Program-made: the position numbers and the translations under genes | NCBI RefSeq assembly: GCF_016908395.1 | Contig: NZ_JAFBDU010000004.1 | Span: 62,001 to 126,000, forward strand | Reading direction: 5' to 3' | Length of the DNA stretch: 64,000 nucleotides | From: Metabacillus crassostreae | GTDB lineage: Bacteria; Bacillota; Bacilli; Bacillales; Bacillaceae | The notes under the pieces: generated by a model | Told to the model about the DNA's origin: nothing | Databases searched by the model: none | The model's input: the letters and a program-made list of their open reading frames with translations, nothing else | Shown here: positions 26,922 to 36,906 of the stretch, piece by piece | Numbering within the stretch: the stretch's first letter is position 1 | Layout of the letters: every line of letters starts with the position of its first letter

Positions 26922-26937
26922 ATTCTTTTAAGAGAAT
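26922..26937. promoter_or_regulatory. SinR-like operator 2
   Basis: ATTCTTTTAAGAGAAT is a 16-base palindrome matching 12 of 16 positions of the SinR operator. Its centre is 21 bases from that of operator 1, two helical turns, so both would face the same side of the DNA. Confidence 0.5.
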
Positions 26938-26950
26938 TTTTGTCATCAAT

Positions 26951-26996
26951 AGTTTTCTAGATAAAGTGAGAAATCCCTCACTGTTTTCTAGATAAA
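26951..26996 (+). repeat. Direct repeat and hairpin in the fibre-operon leader
   Basis: GTTTTCTAGATAAA occurs twice, 31 bases apart, around the small hairpin GTGAG/CTCAC. It is about 90-130 bases before the first TasA-like gene. It may bind a regulator or shape the leader RNA. Confidence 0.45.
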
Positions 26997-27081
26997 CTAA
27001 AGAAATACATATGGAATTAATCAGAGCTGATCGAGTCCTAAGAAAAAGTATTCACAAAAAGATTATGAGGAGGAAAAGAAA

Positions 27082-27660
27082 ATGAGTATTAAGAAACAAT
27101 TAGGTTTAGGAGTAGCAACAGCTGTGTTAGGGATTGGTTTAATTGGTGGAGGAACGTTTGCCTATTTTAGTGATAAAGCAGAAGCTAGTAGCACTTTTGC
27201 TGCAGGGACATTAGATCTTGCAGTAAATCCAGAAGTTATTATTGATGTTGACGACTTAAGTCCAGGAAGCTGGATGATTCGTGCATTTGATTTAGAAAAC
27301 AATGGATCGTTTGACATAACTAAAGTCCTTTTATCAACAAGCTATCAAGTAGAGGATGCAATGGGAGACAATACAGATGATTTTGGAAAACATATTCGAG
27401 TGAACTTTCTTGAAAACAATGATAAGAGTGAAAATGAACCAAATGATATCATTTACTCAACAACATTACATGAATTACAACAGATCACACCAGATGCTGT
27501 TGAGAAAAATGTTATTGGATATAACAATGAGATTAGTGGATTACCAGCAGGTACAAAAGATACAATGTATGTCGAATTTGAATTTGTTGATAACGGAGAA
27601 GACCAAAACCAATTTCAAGGTGACAAGTTAAAACTTAATTGGTCGTTTGAAGCTAGATAA
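27082..27660 (+). CDS. TasA/camelysin (CalY)-family fibre protein 1
   Basis: The 192-residue protein begins with a SipW-type signal peptide (hydrophobic core about 12-27, then GTFAYFSDKAEAS with the likely cut near residue 36). The TasA/CalY fold follows, with FAAGTLDLAV, LSPGSW, FDLENNGSFDITKVLL and an ending VEFEFVDNGEDQNQFQGDKLKLNWSFE. Such proteins are secreted and form biofilm matrix fibres or cell-surface layers. It is the first gene of an operon that also has a second TasA-like gene, a TapA-like gene and sipW. A GAGGAGGA site precedes the ATG. Two SinR-like sites lie upstream. Confidence 0.9.
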   Translation: MSIKKQLGLGVATAVLGIGLIGGGTFAYFSDKAEASSTFAAGTLDLAVNPEVIIDVDDLSPGSWMIRAFDLENNGSFDITKVLLSTSYQVEDAMGDNTDDFGKHIRVNFLENNDKSENEPNDIIYSTTLHELQQITPDAVEKNVIGYNNEISGLPAGTKDTMYVEFEFVDNGEDQNQFQGDKLKLNWSFEAR

Positions 27661-27676
27661 CTATTTTTCCAATAAT

Positions 27677-27702
27677 GAAGAGAGAATAGTGCTTCTCTCT
27701 TC
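27677..27702 (+). other. Intercistronic hairpin after the first TasA-like gene
   Basis: A perfect 10-bp stem, GAAGAGAGAA with TTCTCTCTTC, and a 6-base loop, 17 bases after the stop codon. Only a weak T run follows (CTACTATTTT), so it may act as a partial terminator or protect the upstream message. Confidence 0.65.
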
Positions 27703-27787
27703 TACTATTTTATGAGAAAAATTCTAGAAAACTAGTTTTTCATCATAAGATTAAACTGGTGAAAATCTTATGTATGGAGGAAATAAA

Positions 27788-28354
27788 ATGAGCATTAAGA
27801 GAAATCTAGTAATGAGTTTTGCAACAGCGGCTCTGGGCTTGAGTTTAATAGCTGGAGGTACTGTCGCGTATTTTAATGATACAGAGTCAGCAACTAATAC
27901 GTTTACAACAGGATTATTGGAGCTAGGTATCAATAAAGATGTCATTGTGAAAATTGATGATTTAGTACCAGGTGATACAATGCATGGTAACTTTGTGCTT
28001 ACCAATGACGGAACAGTCGATATGAAAGAAATTATTCTACATTCTTCATATGAAGTAGTTGATAATGGCAAGTCCAATCATGGTGATGACTTAGGCGATC
28101 ATATAATTCTAGAATATATATATAACGTATATGATAGGGAAAGAGTTGTCTTTAAGAAATCGTTATCTGAGTTAAGAGATAACCCTCAACAAATAATGGA
28201 GAAGTTCCCAGCAGGTGGTAAAGAGGGGAAATTTGCCGTTCAATTCAAATTTATCGATAATGGTGAAGATCAAAATCACTTCCAAACCGATGAATTAACA
28301 CTTAATTGGAAATTTGAAGCTGTTCAAAGAGATGGAGATCAAGCTCTTCAATAA
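27788..28354 (+). CDS. TasA/camelysin-family fibre protein 2
   Basis: A 188-residue paralogue of the previous gene product: the same signal peptide type (MSIKRNLVMSF, then GGTVAYFNDTESAT), FTTGLLELGI, LVPGDTM, FVLTNDGTVDMKEIIL and an ending VQFKFIDNGEDQNHFQTDELTLNWKFE. It is expected to be exported after cutting by the operon's SipW and to assemble with the first paralogue. ATG at 27788 is chosen because GGAGG stands 8 bases before it; an ATG 18 bases upstream lacks a site. Two hairpins follow the stop codon. Confidence 0.9.
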   Translation: MSIKRNLVMSFATAALGLSLIAGGTVAYFNDTESATNTFTTGLLELGINKDVIVKIDDLVPGDTMHGNFVLTNDGTVDMKEIILHSSYEVVDNGKSNHGDDLGDHIILEYIYNVYDRERVVFKKSLSELRDNPQQIMEKFPAGGKEGKFAVQFKFIDNGEDQNHFQTDELTLNWKFEAVQRDGDQALQ

Positions 28355-28383
28355 TGTTGAAAGCCAATAGTAAAGCATTAAAC

Positions 28384-28405
28384 GAAGGAGCTGGTCTTCT
28401 CCTTC
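28384..28405 (+). other. Hairpin after the second TasA-like gene
   Basis: GAAGGAG and CTCCTTC form a 7-bp stem with an 8-base loop, 29 bases after the stop. No T run follows. Confidence 0.5.
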
Positions 28406-28412
28406 CAACTCT

Positions 28413-28466
28413 ATTTATCTATTCATAAACACATAAAGGATATTATGAATTTATGAATAGATAAAT
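28413..28466 (+). repeat. Perfect 17-bp inverted repeat between fibre and accessory genes
   Basis: ATTTATCTATTCATAAA (28413-28429) and its exact complement (28450-28466) are 20 bases apart. The repeat lies between the structural genes and the TapA-like/sipW pair and ends 30 bases before the next start codon. It could form a long RNA stem or be a DNA operator. Confidence 0.7.
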
Positions 28467-28495
28467 GTTGAAATGAAGAAAGGGTGGAGATCGTT

Positions 28496-28891
28496 TTGAA
28501 GAATAGCCACATGAATAAATATAACTCATCAACTATTTACTATTTCATTATTAATAGTTTGTTTATTTGCTATGTACTAATATTAACTGTTAGTCTTTTT
28601 ACTACGAATACAGTCGCTTATTATAGCAATCATACGTTGACGAACGGAAGTATGACTATTGGCACTTGGAGTAATGAAGAAAGTGAACGGCAAGGAACAG
28701 ATAATGAAACGACAGAATTAAATAAAGAAATTGTCAATGTTAATGAAGAAATTAAGTCTGAGCAGAAAGTAAAACCTTTACAAACAAATGAATCCATGAA
28801 AGAAACTAGACTAGTTGAGGAAAAAGAAACAGAACCAAAAATACAAACAGAGAACACCAATAAAACGGATAATAAAAAGGGAGGGGAATGA
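28496..28891 (+). CDS. TapA-like small exported protein
   Basis: A protein of about 131 residues with an N-terminal hydrophobic segment (about 15-37) followed by TNTVAYYSNHTLTNGSMTIGTW. This copies the SipW-type signal and first strand of TasA-like proteins, and a highly charged Glu/Lys/Thr-rich tail makes up the rest. Position next to sipW and the general plan suggest a counterpart of TapA, the fibre anchor/assembly factor, but it is much shorter than B. subtilis TapA and lacks its Cys-rich domain. The start is taken as TTG at 28496, 6 bases after AGGGTGGAG. It overlaps sipW by 4 bases. Confidence 0.65.
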   Translation: MKNSHMNKYNSSTIYYFIINSLFICYVLILTVSLFTTNTVAYYSNHTLTNGSMTIGTWSNEESERQGTDNETTELNKEIVNVNEEIKSEQKVKPLQTNESMKETRLVEEKETEPKIQTENTNKTDNKKGGE

Positions 28892-29466
28892 AGTTGAAAA
28901 AACGTAGTCTCTTAAAGTTGTTGAATACAATGGTCACAAGTATACTTGTTGTTTTATTAGTGAGTGTAGCTGGAATCGTCATTTCAACAAAACTTACTAA
29001 TGGTCAACCAGAGTTGTTTGGTTATCAATTGAAGACAGTTTTATCTGGATCAATGGAACCGGGGATTACAACAGGATCAATTATTGCTGTTAAAACAGTT
29101 GATAAGAAAGAACAAGTCAACTTTAAGAAGGGTGACGTTATTACTTTTAAAGAAGATAATAGATTAGTTACTCACCGAATTTCAGAGGTTAAAAAAACAA
29201 GCAGCAGTGTTCTTTATGTCACAAAGGGAGATAATAATGATACGGTAGATTCAACCCCTGTTTTAGCAGAAAATGTACAAGCAGTGTACAAAGGATTTAC
29301 TATTCCGCAGCTGGGTTATTTCATTAATTTCTCACAATCTCCTAATGGAAGTATCTTATTCATGATCTTACCTGGAATCCTGATATTAGGATACTCTTTA
29401 TTTACTATTTGGAGAACGTTGAGACAGTTAGAAGATAAATATAAAAATAATACGCTACCTCGCTAA
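28888..29466 (+). CDS. sipW: Signal peptidase I, ER type (SipW)
   Basis: The 192-residue membrane protein has an N-terminal helix (about 12-33), the catalytic box VLSGSMEPG with Ser55, the GDVITF strand, NRLVTHRI with His96 in place of the usual Lys, and KGDNNDTVD with an Asp. This Ser-His arrangement marks the ER-type peptidases such as SipW. A second helix is near 152-172. In B. subtilis SipW cuts TasA and TapA. Here it is the last gene of the operon, reading through an ATGA overlap with the TapA-like gene. Confidence 0.93.
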   Translation: MKLKKRSLLKLLNTMVTSILVVLLVSVAGIVISTKLTNGQPELFGYQLKTVLSGSMEPGITTGSIIAVKTVDKKEQVNFKKGDVITFKEDNRLVTHRISEVKKTSSSVLYVTKGDNNDTVDSTPVLAENVQAVYKGFTIPQLGYFINFSQSPNGSILFMILPGILILGYSLFTIWRTLRQLEDKYKNNTLPR

Positions 29467-29550
29467 TTATTCTCTGAATAGGAATGTTGATACCAAAGGA
29501 GACAATTTTTGTGAAGTAAAAATTTACTAAAGGATAAAAGAGTTCAAGTA

Positions 29551-29578
29551 TGGACATTTAGGTCAAAATCCTTATAAT
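29551..29578 (+). promoter_or_regulatory. Sigma-A promoter of the riboswitch-chemoreceptor unit
   Basis: TGGACA (five of six minus-35 bases), a 16-base spacer and TATAAT (six of six). It is about 90 bases upstream of the c-di-GMP riboswitch. Confidence 0.65.
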
Positions 29579-29667
29579 TAGTACATAGAGATAGACTAAT
29601 AAGATAAAAGAACTATAAAAATGCTAGTATATTCCTATTATGATAAAATAATCCATATCTTTAAGAA

Positions 29668-29758
29668 AAATGGCAAACCTATCGAAAGGTGGGGACGCAA
29701 AGCCACAGGCCTAAAACAGACAATGTTATGGCAGCTGGGTTACCGAATAAGATGGCTT
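29668..29758 (+). ncRNA. Cyclic di-GMP-I (GEMM) riboswitch
   Basis: The conserved parts of the GEMM-I aptamer are present in order: GGCAAACC, GAAA tetraloop and AGGTGGGGACGCAAAGCC, then ACAGGCCTAAA, then ATGGCAGCTGGGTTACCG, where the GNRA-type loop/receptor pair and the paired arms can be traced. A terminator hairpin follows directly, so binding of c-di-GMP most likely controls read-through into the chemoreceptor gene. Whether ligand turns the gene on or off is not settled by eye. Confidence 0.93.
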
Positions 29759-29766
29759 GTGATGAT

Positions 29767-29794
29767 AAGTCCACCTTTTTGGGTGGGCTTTTTT
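29767..29794 (+). terminator. Riboswitch expression-platform terminator
   Basis: AGTCCACC pairs with GGTGGGCT with a short T-rich loop, followed by TTTTTT. It lies between the aptamer and the chemoreceptor gene. Confidence 0.85.
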
Positions 29795-29844
29795 GATAGG
29801 ATATTTTAAGGTTTTGTATGTTTTTATAAATGGAGAGTGACAAA

Positions 29845-31815
29845 ATGAGGATCGTTGTTAAAAACACCATAGTAATTAGCTTATTAATTACAATATCCAT
29901 GATTAGTATATCGGCATTTGGCTATATGAAAGCAAAAGAGATTCTTTATGATCGTTTTCAAGCTCAAGCTTATGATCAGCTTAATTCTGTCAAAGCAAAT
30001 ATCGACATTTGGATACAAGGTAAGCAAGAAACAATGAAGTATATGGCTGAGAGTGATGTATTAAAAGCAAGTGATGGAGAAAAGGCAGATGCTCTTGGTG
30101 CTAGAATTGCAAGTGCGATGGATAACCCAGATGCTTTCGCCTTTATGGATGCAGAAGGCTTCCTATATTTAAATGGAGCTAAAATTCCTGTTAGTGAATA
30201 TGAACATTATATAGGGGGTATGGAAGGACAAACAAGAACATATAATCCAGTTCCTTCACAATCTCCAAGCTTAGAAGGAGCTCCGATTGTGTTGTCTTCA
30301 TCACCAATCTATAATGAGAGCGGAGAAATTGTTGGTGTAGCATCTGGTGGTCATCAGATCGAAAGCTTAATCAATATTATCTCTAATGTCACAATAGGTG
30401 AAAGTGGTTTTGTAACGGTTTTTACAAGTGATGGAACGATTGTAGCAGGAAAAAATAAGGAAGATATTAAAAGTATCGCAGACTATAAAAACAGTGATTT
30501 AGATAAATTAGTTGAAAATAGTATGAATGGCAAAACAGGTGTTGTCGAAACAGATTTTAACGGTGATAATAGTTTAATTTATTTCAGTAAAGCAGAGGAA
30601 ATGGATTGGGGTATCATGATATCGGTTCCTACTAGTGAAGCCTTCGCAGATGCAAATTCATTATTAAGCTATTTTTCTATTATTACATTAGTTTTCATTA
30701 TATTAGGTGCTATCATAAATTATGGTATTAATAAAAGATCTTTAAAGCCTATTAAAGAAGTATCAGATAAAATAGAACAGCTGGCAACAACTGAAGGAGA
30801 TTTAACGCAAAGATTAACGATTAAGAGTAATGATGAAGTTGGGCATTTATCAAAAAGCTTTAATTCTCTTTTAGATAGTTTACAAGATTTAATCGGTGGA
30901 ATTCTTCACAAAGGTGAAGCTGTGACAGAAAACACGGCCGTATTGACAGAGCATGCAGAGGAAATGGTTCAATTATCTGGTGTTGTGACAACAAATGTTC
31001 ACAACTCTGCGGAACTGTCGACTGAGCAAGAAAAAGGAAACAATAAAAATTTAGATTCAATAAATGAAATTACTCACGGAGTATCTGAAATTAAAGATCA
31101 TTCTCTAATGGTATCTGAAAAAACAAAAACAGCTTACAAAGAAGTTGGGTTAGCAAATGAAGAGGTTATATCGTTGTTAAGGCAAATGTCTAACATACAG
31201 CATTCTGTTCGAAATTCAAGCGAGATTGTAAGAAAACTAGGAAGTCGCTCTTCGGAAATTGGCAATATTGTAAATATGATTAGAAATATTACAGAACAAA
31301 CCAATTTACTTGCATTAAATGCTTCGATTGAGGCAGCTAGAGCAGGTGAGCATGGAAAAGGTTTTGCCGTTGTTGCGAATGAAGTTAGAAAGCTAGCGGA
31401 GGAATCAGCACAATCGGCTAAACAAATTTCTGAACTTGTTAATGAGATCCAAAAAGATACTTCAAGTGCAGTAGTAGAAATAGAATCTGTCACAAATCAG
31501 TTTGGAACTGGTATGGAGAAATTAGAGGTTGTTAATGGTAGCTTGCAGGATGTATATCATTCATCTAAAGAATCAACAGATGAAGTTGATAAGATCTTTA
31601 TCGAAATTGAACAGCTGCTTTCCAAGGTAGAAGATGTAGAATCAGTGATAAAGGATAATTCACACAAATCAACCGAATCTACTAAATACATTCGTGAGGT
31701 TGCTTCTTCTTCTGAAGAACAGCTATCTTCCATTCAAGATATAACAACCTTAATTGAGGAAACAGCACTACTAGCTGGAGAATTGAGTGGGTTGTTAAAG
31801 AGATTTAAACTGTAA
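29845..31815 (+). CDS. Methyl-accepting chemotaxis protein with double-Cache sensor, under c-di-GMP riboswitch
   Basis: The protein of about 656 residues has a first membrane helix (about 6-26), an external dCache-type sensor (about 32-268), a second helix (about 274-295), a HAMP domain (about 296-350) and the cytosolic signalling domain with the hairpin tip [40 protein letters not shown] (about 485-525). It would pass ligand signals to CheA/CheW and the flagellar motor. ATG at 29845 is preferred because GGAG stands 9 bases before it. Its transcript starts with a c-di-GMP riboswitch, so receptor supply follows the second messenger that governs motility versus biofilm. The ligand is unknown. 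Confidence 0.92.
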   Translation: MRIVVKNTIVISLLITISMISISAFGYMKAKEILYDRFQAQAYDQLNSVKANIDIWIQGKQETMKYMAESDVLKASDGEKADALGARIASAMDNPDAFAFMDAEGFLYLNGAKIPVSEYEHYIGGMEGQTRTYNPVPSQSPSLEGAPIVLSSSPIYNESGEIVGVASGGHQIESLINIISNVTIGESGFVTVFTSDGTIVAGKNKEDIKSIADYKNSDLDKLVENSMNGKTGVVETDFNGDNSLIYFSKAEEMDWGIMISVPTSEAFADANSLLSYFSIITLVFIILGAIINYGINKRSLKPIKEVSDKIEQLATTEGDLTQRLTIKSNDEVGHLSKSFNSLLDSLQDLIGGILHKGEAVTENTAVLTEHAEEMVQLSGVVTTNVHNSAELSTEQEKGNNKNLDSINEITHGVSEIKDHSLMVSEKTKTAYKEVGLANEEVISLLRQMSNIQHSVRNSSEIVRKLGSRSSEIGNIVNMIRNITEQTNLLALNASIEAARAGEHGKGFAVVANEVRKLAEESAQSAKQISELVNEIQKDTSSAVVEIESVTNQFGTGMEKLEVVNGSLQDVYHSSKESTDEVDKIFIEIEQLLSKVEDVESVIKDNSHKSTESTKYIREVASSSEEQLSSIQDITTLIEETALLAGELSGLLKRFKL

Positions 31816-31832
31816 AAATATAAAAAAATGTT

Positions 31833-31870
31833 GAGCAGGATTCCTCAAATAAGAGGTTCCTGCTTTTATT
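31833..31870 (+). terminator. Terminator of the riboswitch-controlled chemoreceptor
   Basis: AGCAGGATTCCTC pairs with GAGGTTCCTGCT, followed by TTTTATT. It lies between convergent genes. Confidence 0.8.
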
Positions 31871-31874
31871 CTAT

Positions 31875-32636
31875 TTATTCTTTTATATACTCTTTAGCAA
31901 AAGAAATAAGATCTTTTTTTCCTAGGGTAGCATAAAAGACTAAGTGAATAACTTGTTTTTCTGGTGTCAGATACTCCACATGAAGCTTTCGATAGCCTTT
32001 TATGCTACTTTCACCGATAGAAACAAATCCAACAGCTTGATCTGATAAAGAAACTGGATCATAGCCAAAGTAATGACTTTCAATATCATTTGTTGATTCA
32101 CCTTTGGCTATTGCTGTTTTAATCGTATTATGAAACTGTGCTACATACACTGAGTGCCTTCCTGTTTCAAAAACATCCCAATAAATGAAAGTTGCCGGAT
32201 AATAGCCTTCGGGAGGATTGTCAGTTGTGACACCAAGTGACTTTTTAAGAGGAAGTACCTCTTTATTTGGTCTAAGAATCTGGAAATCCGCAACAGAATT
32301 GGCTTCTTTAAGATCATATGTTTGTTTTCCTTGGTCGATTGATTGCTGCAATATTTCAATAGGTGTGAGTACGTTCTCTCTTACTATTCCTGTTTCATGA
32401 GCTTGGTATTTCATTTTATTCCATTGAAATAGATCAGACATTGTAGCTGTTGTAATTCCTCCTGCAAAGAAGAGAACCATTACTGCAGATGCAAGTGCAA
32501 ACTGTCCTTTGGTCCAATTTCGACGTCTTTTAGGAGCTACACTTTTAAAAATACGTTCTTCAACATGTGGAGAGGGACTGCTATGTAAGGTAGCAAATTT
32601 AATCGCATTATGTAATTCTTTTTCTGTATTTTTCAT
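31875..32636 (-). CDS. Anti-sigma factor-like membrane protein
   Basis: The protein of about 253 residues has a short cytosolic N-terminus, one membrane helix (about 46-65, ALASAVMVLFFAGGITTA) and an external domain of about 180 residues with ADFQILRPNKEVLPLKKS and a C-terminal GKKDLISFAKEYIKE segment. This plan, and a gene overlap with an ECF sigma gene, mark it as the partner anti-sigma factor. Several ATGs lie close together; 32636 is best spaced from GAGGAG. The overlap with the sigma gene is 29 bases. The signal is unknown. Confidence 0.78.
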   Translation of the reverse strand: MKNTEKELHNAIKFATLHSSPSPHVEERIFKSVAPKRRRNWTKGQFALASAVMVLFFAGGITTATMSDLFQWNKMKYQAHETGIVRENVLTPIEILQQSIDQGKQTYDLKEANSVADFQILRPNKEVLPLKKSLGVTTDNPPEGYYPATFIYWDVFETGRHSVYVAQFHNTIKTAIAKGESTNDIESHYFGYDPVSLSDQAVGFVSIGESSIKGYRKLHVEYLTPEKQVIHLVFYATLGKKDLISFAKEYIKE

Positions 32637-33180
32637 AACCATCATTCTCCTCGCTATTAGTATCGTTTTCTATAAGTACTCTTAATTTTTTCAGTCCTAA
32701 AGAGATGCGAGATTTTACTGTGCCTATTGGGATTTTTAGAATTGCTGCTATTTGTTCCTGGGTTAAATCCTGATAATATTTTAAAACTAAAACGGCTTTT
32801 AATTTATGAGGTAATTTTTCTACAAAATACAAAATATCTACTGATTGTTCTCCGAGTTCAATTTGGCTATTTGAACGGCCTATATGATAGCTCTCTTCCT
32901 TATCATCCTTAAATAAACGCAGCCACTTTTGTTTTCTTAATAGGTTGTTTGCAGTATTAACAACAATACGGTACATCCAAGTTTCAAAAGAATACTCTTC
33001 TTTGTATAAGTGATGCTTAGAAAACATCCGAATAAAAGCTTCTTGGGTAATATCATCAGCTAAACTGCGATTATTTGTATAAATCAATGCAATATCATAA
33101 ACCTTCTTTTTATAAAGATTAAAGATTTCATGAAAGGCCTCCTGATTTCCTTCTCTAAACCTTTTATTCAAATTTTCCAT
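32608..33180 (-). CDS. ECF RNA polymerase sigma factor
   Basis: The protein of 190 residues has region 2 (FHEIFNLYKKKVYDIALIYTNNRSLADDITQEAFIRMF, about 15-52, then TWMYRIVVNTANNLLRKQKW) and region 4 (KLKAVLVLKYYQDLTQEQIAAILKIPIGTVKSRISLGLKKLR, about 125-168). ATG at 33180 is chosen over GTG 33189 because AGGAGGT stands 7 bases upstream and overlaps the GTG. The gene is translationally coupled to its anti-sigma gene. This is the second sigma/anti-sigma pair of the window; it is not similar enough to the first to be a recent duplicate. Confidence 0.88.
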   Translation of the reverse strand: MENLNKRFREGNQEAFHEIFNLYKKKVYDIALIYTNNRSLADDITQEAFIRMFSKHHLYKEEYSFETWMYRIVVNTANNLLRKQKWLRLFKDDKEESYHIGRSNSQIELGEQSVDILYFVEKLPHKLKAVLVLKYYQDLTQEQIAAILKIPIGTVKSRISLGLKKLRVLIENDTNSEENDGYEKYRKRIT

Positions 33181-33238
33181 TTCACTCACCTCCTATTAGT
33201 AATACACACTGAGCATATCATTTCGTTCATTTTTATTT

Positions 33239-33301
33239 GGTGCCTGTCACTCCCCGATATTTGTCGAATGTTTTCGACAAATATCGGGCGGTGACAGGCA
33301 C
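33239..33301. repeat. Dispersed repeat, family 1, palindromic copy
   Basis: GGTGCCTGTCAC and GGTGACAGGCAC close a long hairpin whose inner arms are CCCGATATTTGTCG and its complement, with an 8-base loop. The outer arms are the ones found in the six other copies of the family; the inner arms are specific to this copy. Confidence 0.85.
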
Positions 33302-33302
33302 T

Positions 33303-33347
33303 AAAAAAGCACGCAACTCCCGATATATATCAAGAGATTGCGTGCTT
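33303..33347 (-). terminator. Terminator of katG
   Basis: On the minus strand AGCACGCAA pairs with TTGCGTGCT and is followed by TTTTTT. It starts 32 bases after the katG stop. Confidence 0.85.
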
Positions 33348-33378
33348 ATTTTATTCTATATCTATATGAGAAAATCTT

Positions 33379-35634
<2,256 letters not shown>

Positions 35635-36362
35635 TGTAGTTATTATATTAAACTATTGGAGAAAATGAAAGCTTTAATATTCATTTGGTAATATTTTTTT
35701 AGATAAATGATCATTTTGTTTTAAAACTATCAAAATAGACCTCTAGTATTTATTGATAAAATCAGATTTTACTAGATGTGAGAGATTCAAAGAAACTCAA
35801 TGAATTTAACAGGAATGGACTAATTATATATATGCAATACTTATCATAATAGAAGTTTTATCTTTAACTATTTAATGAATAGTAAGCATAGTAATTGAGA
35901 ATGGGGATTATAAGAAGAGAATTTAAATTGAGGAAGGGGTTTATCGTAAAAAAACAATTTTGTAGTGTGTTTTTTTGTAAAAGGTAAGAGGAAGTCAAAC
36001 TCTTGTTTATCATTTAGAAGCTTGATGATGAGAGAAAAGTTATATCAAATTTTTTTTACTTAAAATTAAGGTTATTTACTTATTATAAATAGCGTTATTA
36101 AAATTAATAATTTTCTTTTAAATTTTCTCATTCATTAAAATTTTTTTTGCTATTTTCTTAAATTATAGGCTGATTCTTCCCTTTGTTCATCGGTAGGATG
36201 TAAGCCCAATGAAGACCAAAAGAGGAGGAGTTGCAGCTATTAAAGGTATTCACTACCAAGATGTTACACCTTAACAAACATTTAATAATTCCATATGATA
36301 CATAATCACTCATAATCATGTAAACTTAAGAATAAAGTACATTTGTGTACATATTAAATAGT
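35635..36362. other. Long A+T-rich intergenic region
   Basis: About 730 bases between katG and the DUF6526 gene, divergent. At 35934-35941 GGAAGGGG precedes a very short frame (GTA AAA AAA CAA TTT TGT, stop after 14 codons), and at 36221-36230 AGAGGAGGAG precedes another tiny frame. Neither is a supported gene. Nothing else was recognised. Confidence 0.35.
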
Positions 36363-36375
36363 AGGAGGCTACATT

Positions 36376-36804
36376 ATCAAACAGCAGAATTATCAAAATC
36401 ATAGAAAGATAGATCCGGTTTTTCACGTAGGTATTGCACTTTTTTCACTTGTTATCTTTATTTTAGCGATTACATATTTTTTTCAACATGTATCTAGCCA
36501 AGGGTTTTTAAGTACAATCGTTTTACTAATGGCTATTATTATCGTTTTGATGGCTGTAAAACTTAGAGGATATGCTCTTTTGTTACAAGATCGAGTGATT
36601 CGAAATGAAGAGAACTTTAGGTATTATCGTTTAACAGGGCAGTTTTTAGATACTCAGCTTTCTTTAAAGCAGTTAATTGCTCTTCGATTTGCAGACGATA
36701 ATGAGTATCCGAGTTTAGTTGAAAAGACAATATCTGAGAATCTCGCTCCAGATGAAATTAAAAAAGCCGTTCAAAATTGGCGAGCAGATCACCATCGCGT
36801 ATAA
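36376..36804 (+). CDS. DUF6526-family small membrane protein with an ATC start codon
   Basis: The full-length frame encodes 142 residues, xKQQNYQNHRKIDPVFHVG, with two membrane helices (about 20-38 and 46-64) and a cytosolic end with LSLKQLIALRFADDNEYPSLVEK. This is the DUF6526 pattern, and the N-terminal NYQNH motif is part of the family. Only ATC (36376-36378) stands at the place of the start, 7 bases after a perfect AGGAGG; the next ATG (36529) would remove the first helix and much of the second. Either ATC (or ATT at 36373) is used, as in infC with ATT, or the start codon was lost by mutation. Function unknown. Confidence 0.75.
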   Translation: MKQQNYQNHRKIDPVFHVGIALFSLVIFILAITYFFQHVSSQGFLSTIVLLMAIIIVLMAVKLRGYALLLQDRVIRNEENFRYYRLTGQFLDTQLSLKQLIALRFADDNEYPSLVEKTISENLAPDEIKKAVQNWRADHHRV

Positions 36805-36818
36805 TAAAGTTGAAACCT

Positions 36819-36849
36819 AACAGCTCTTTATCAGGGCTGTTTCTTTTTT
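36819..36849 (+). terminator. Terminator of the DUF6526 gene
   Basis: AACAGCTCT pairs with AGGGCTGTT and is followed by TCTTTTTT. Confidence 0.75.
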
Positions 36850-36906
36850 GAGCATTTTTCTATATTTTGATAGTGAGTTCGCTACCATTTAGGGGGAGGT
36901 TTGTTT

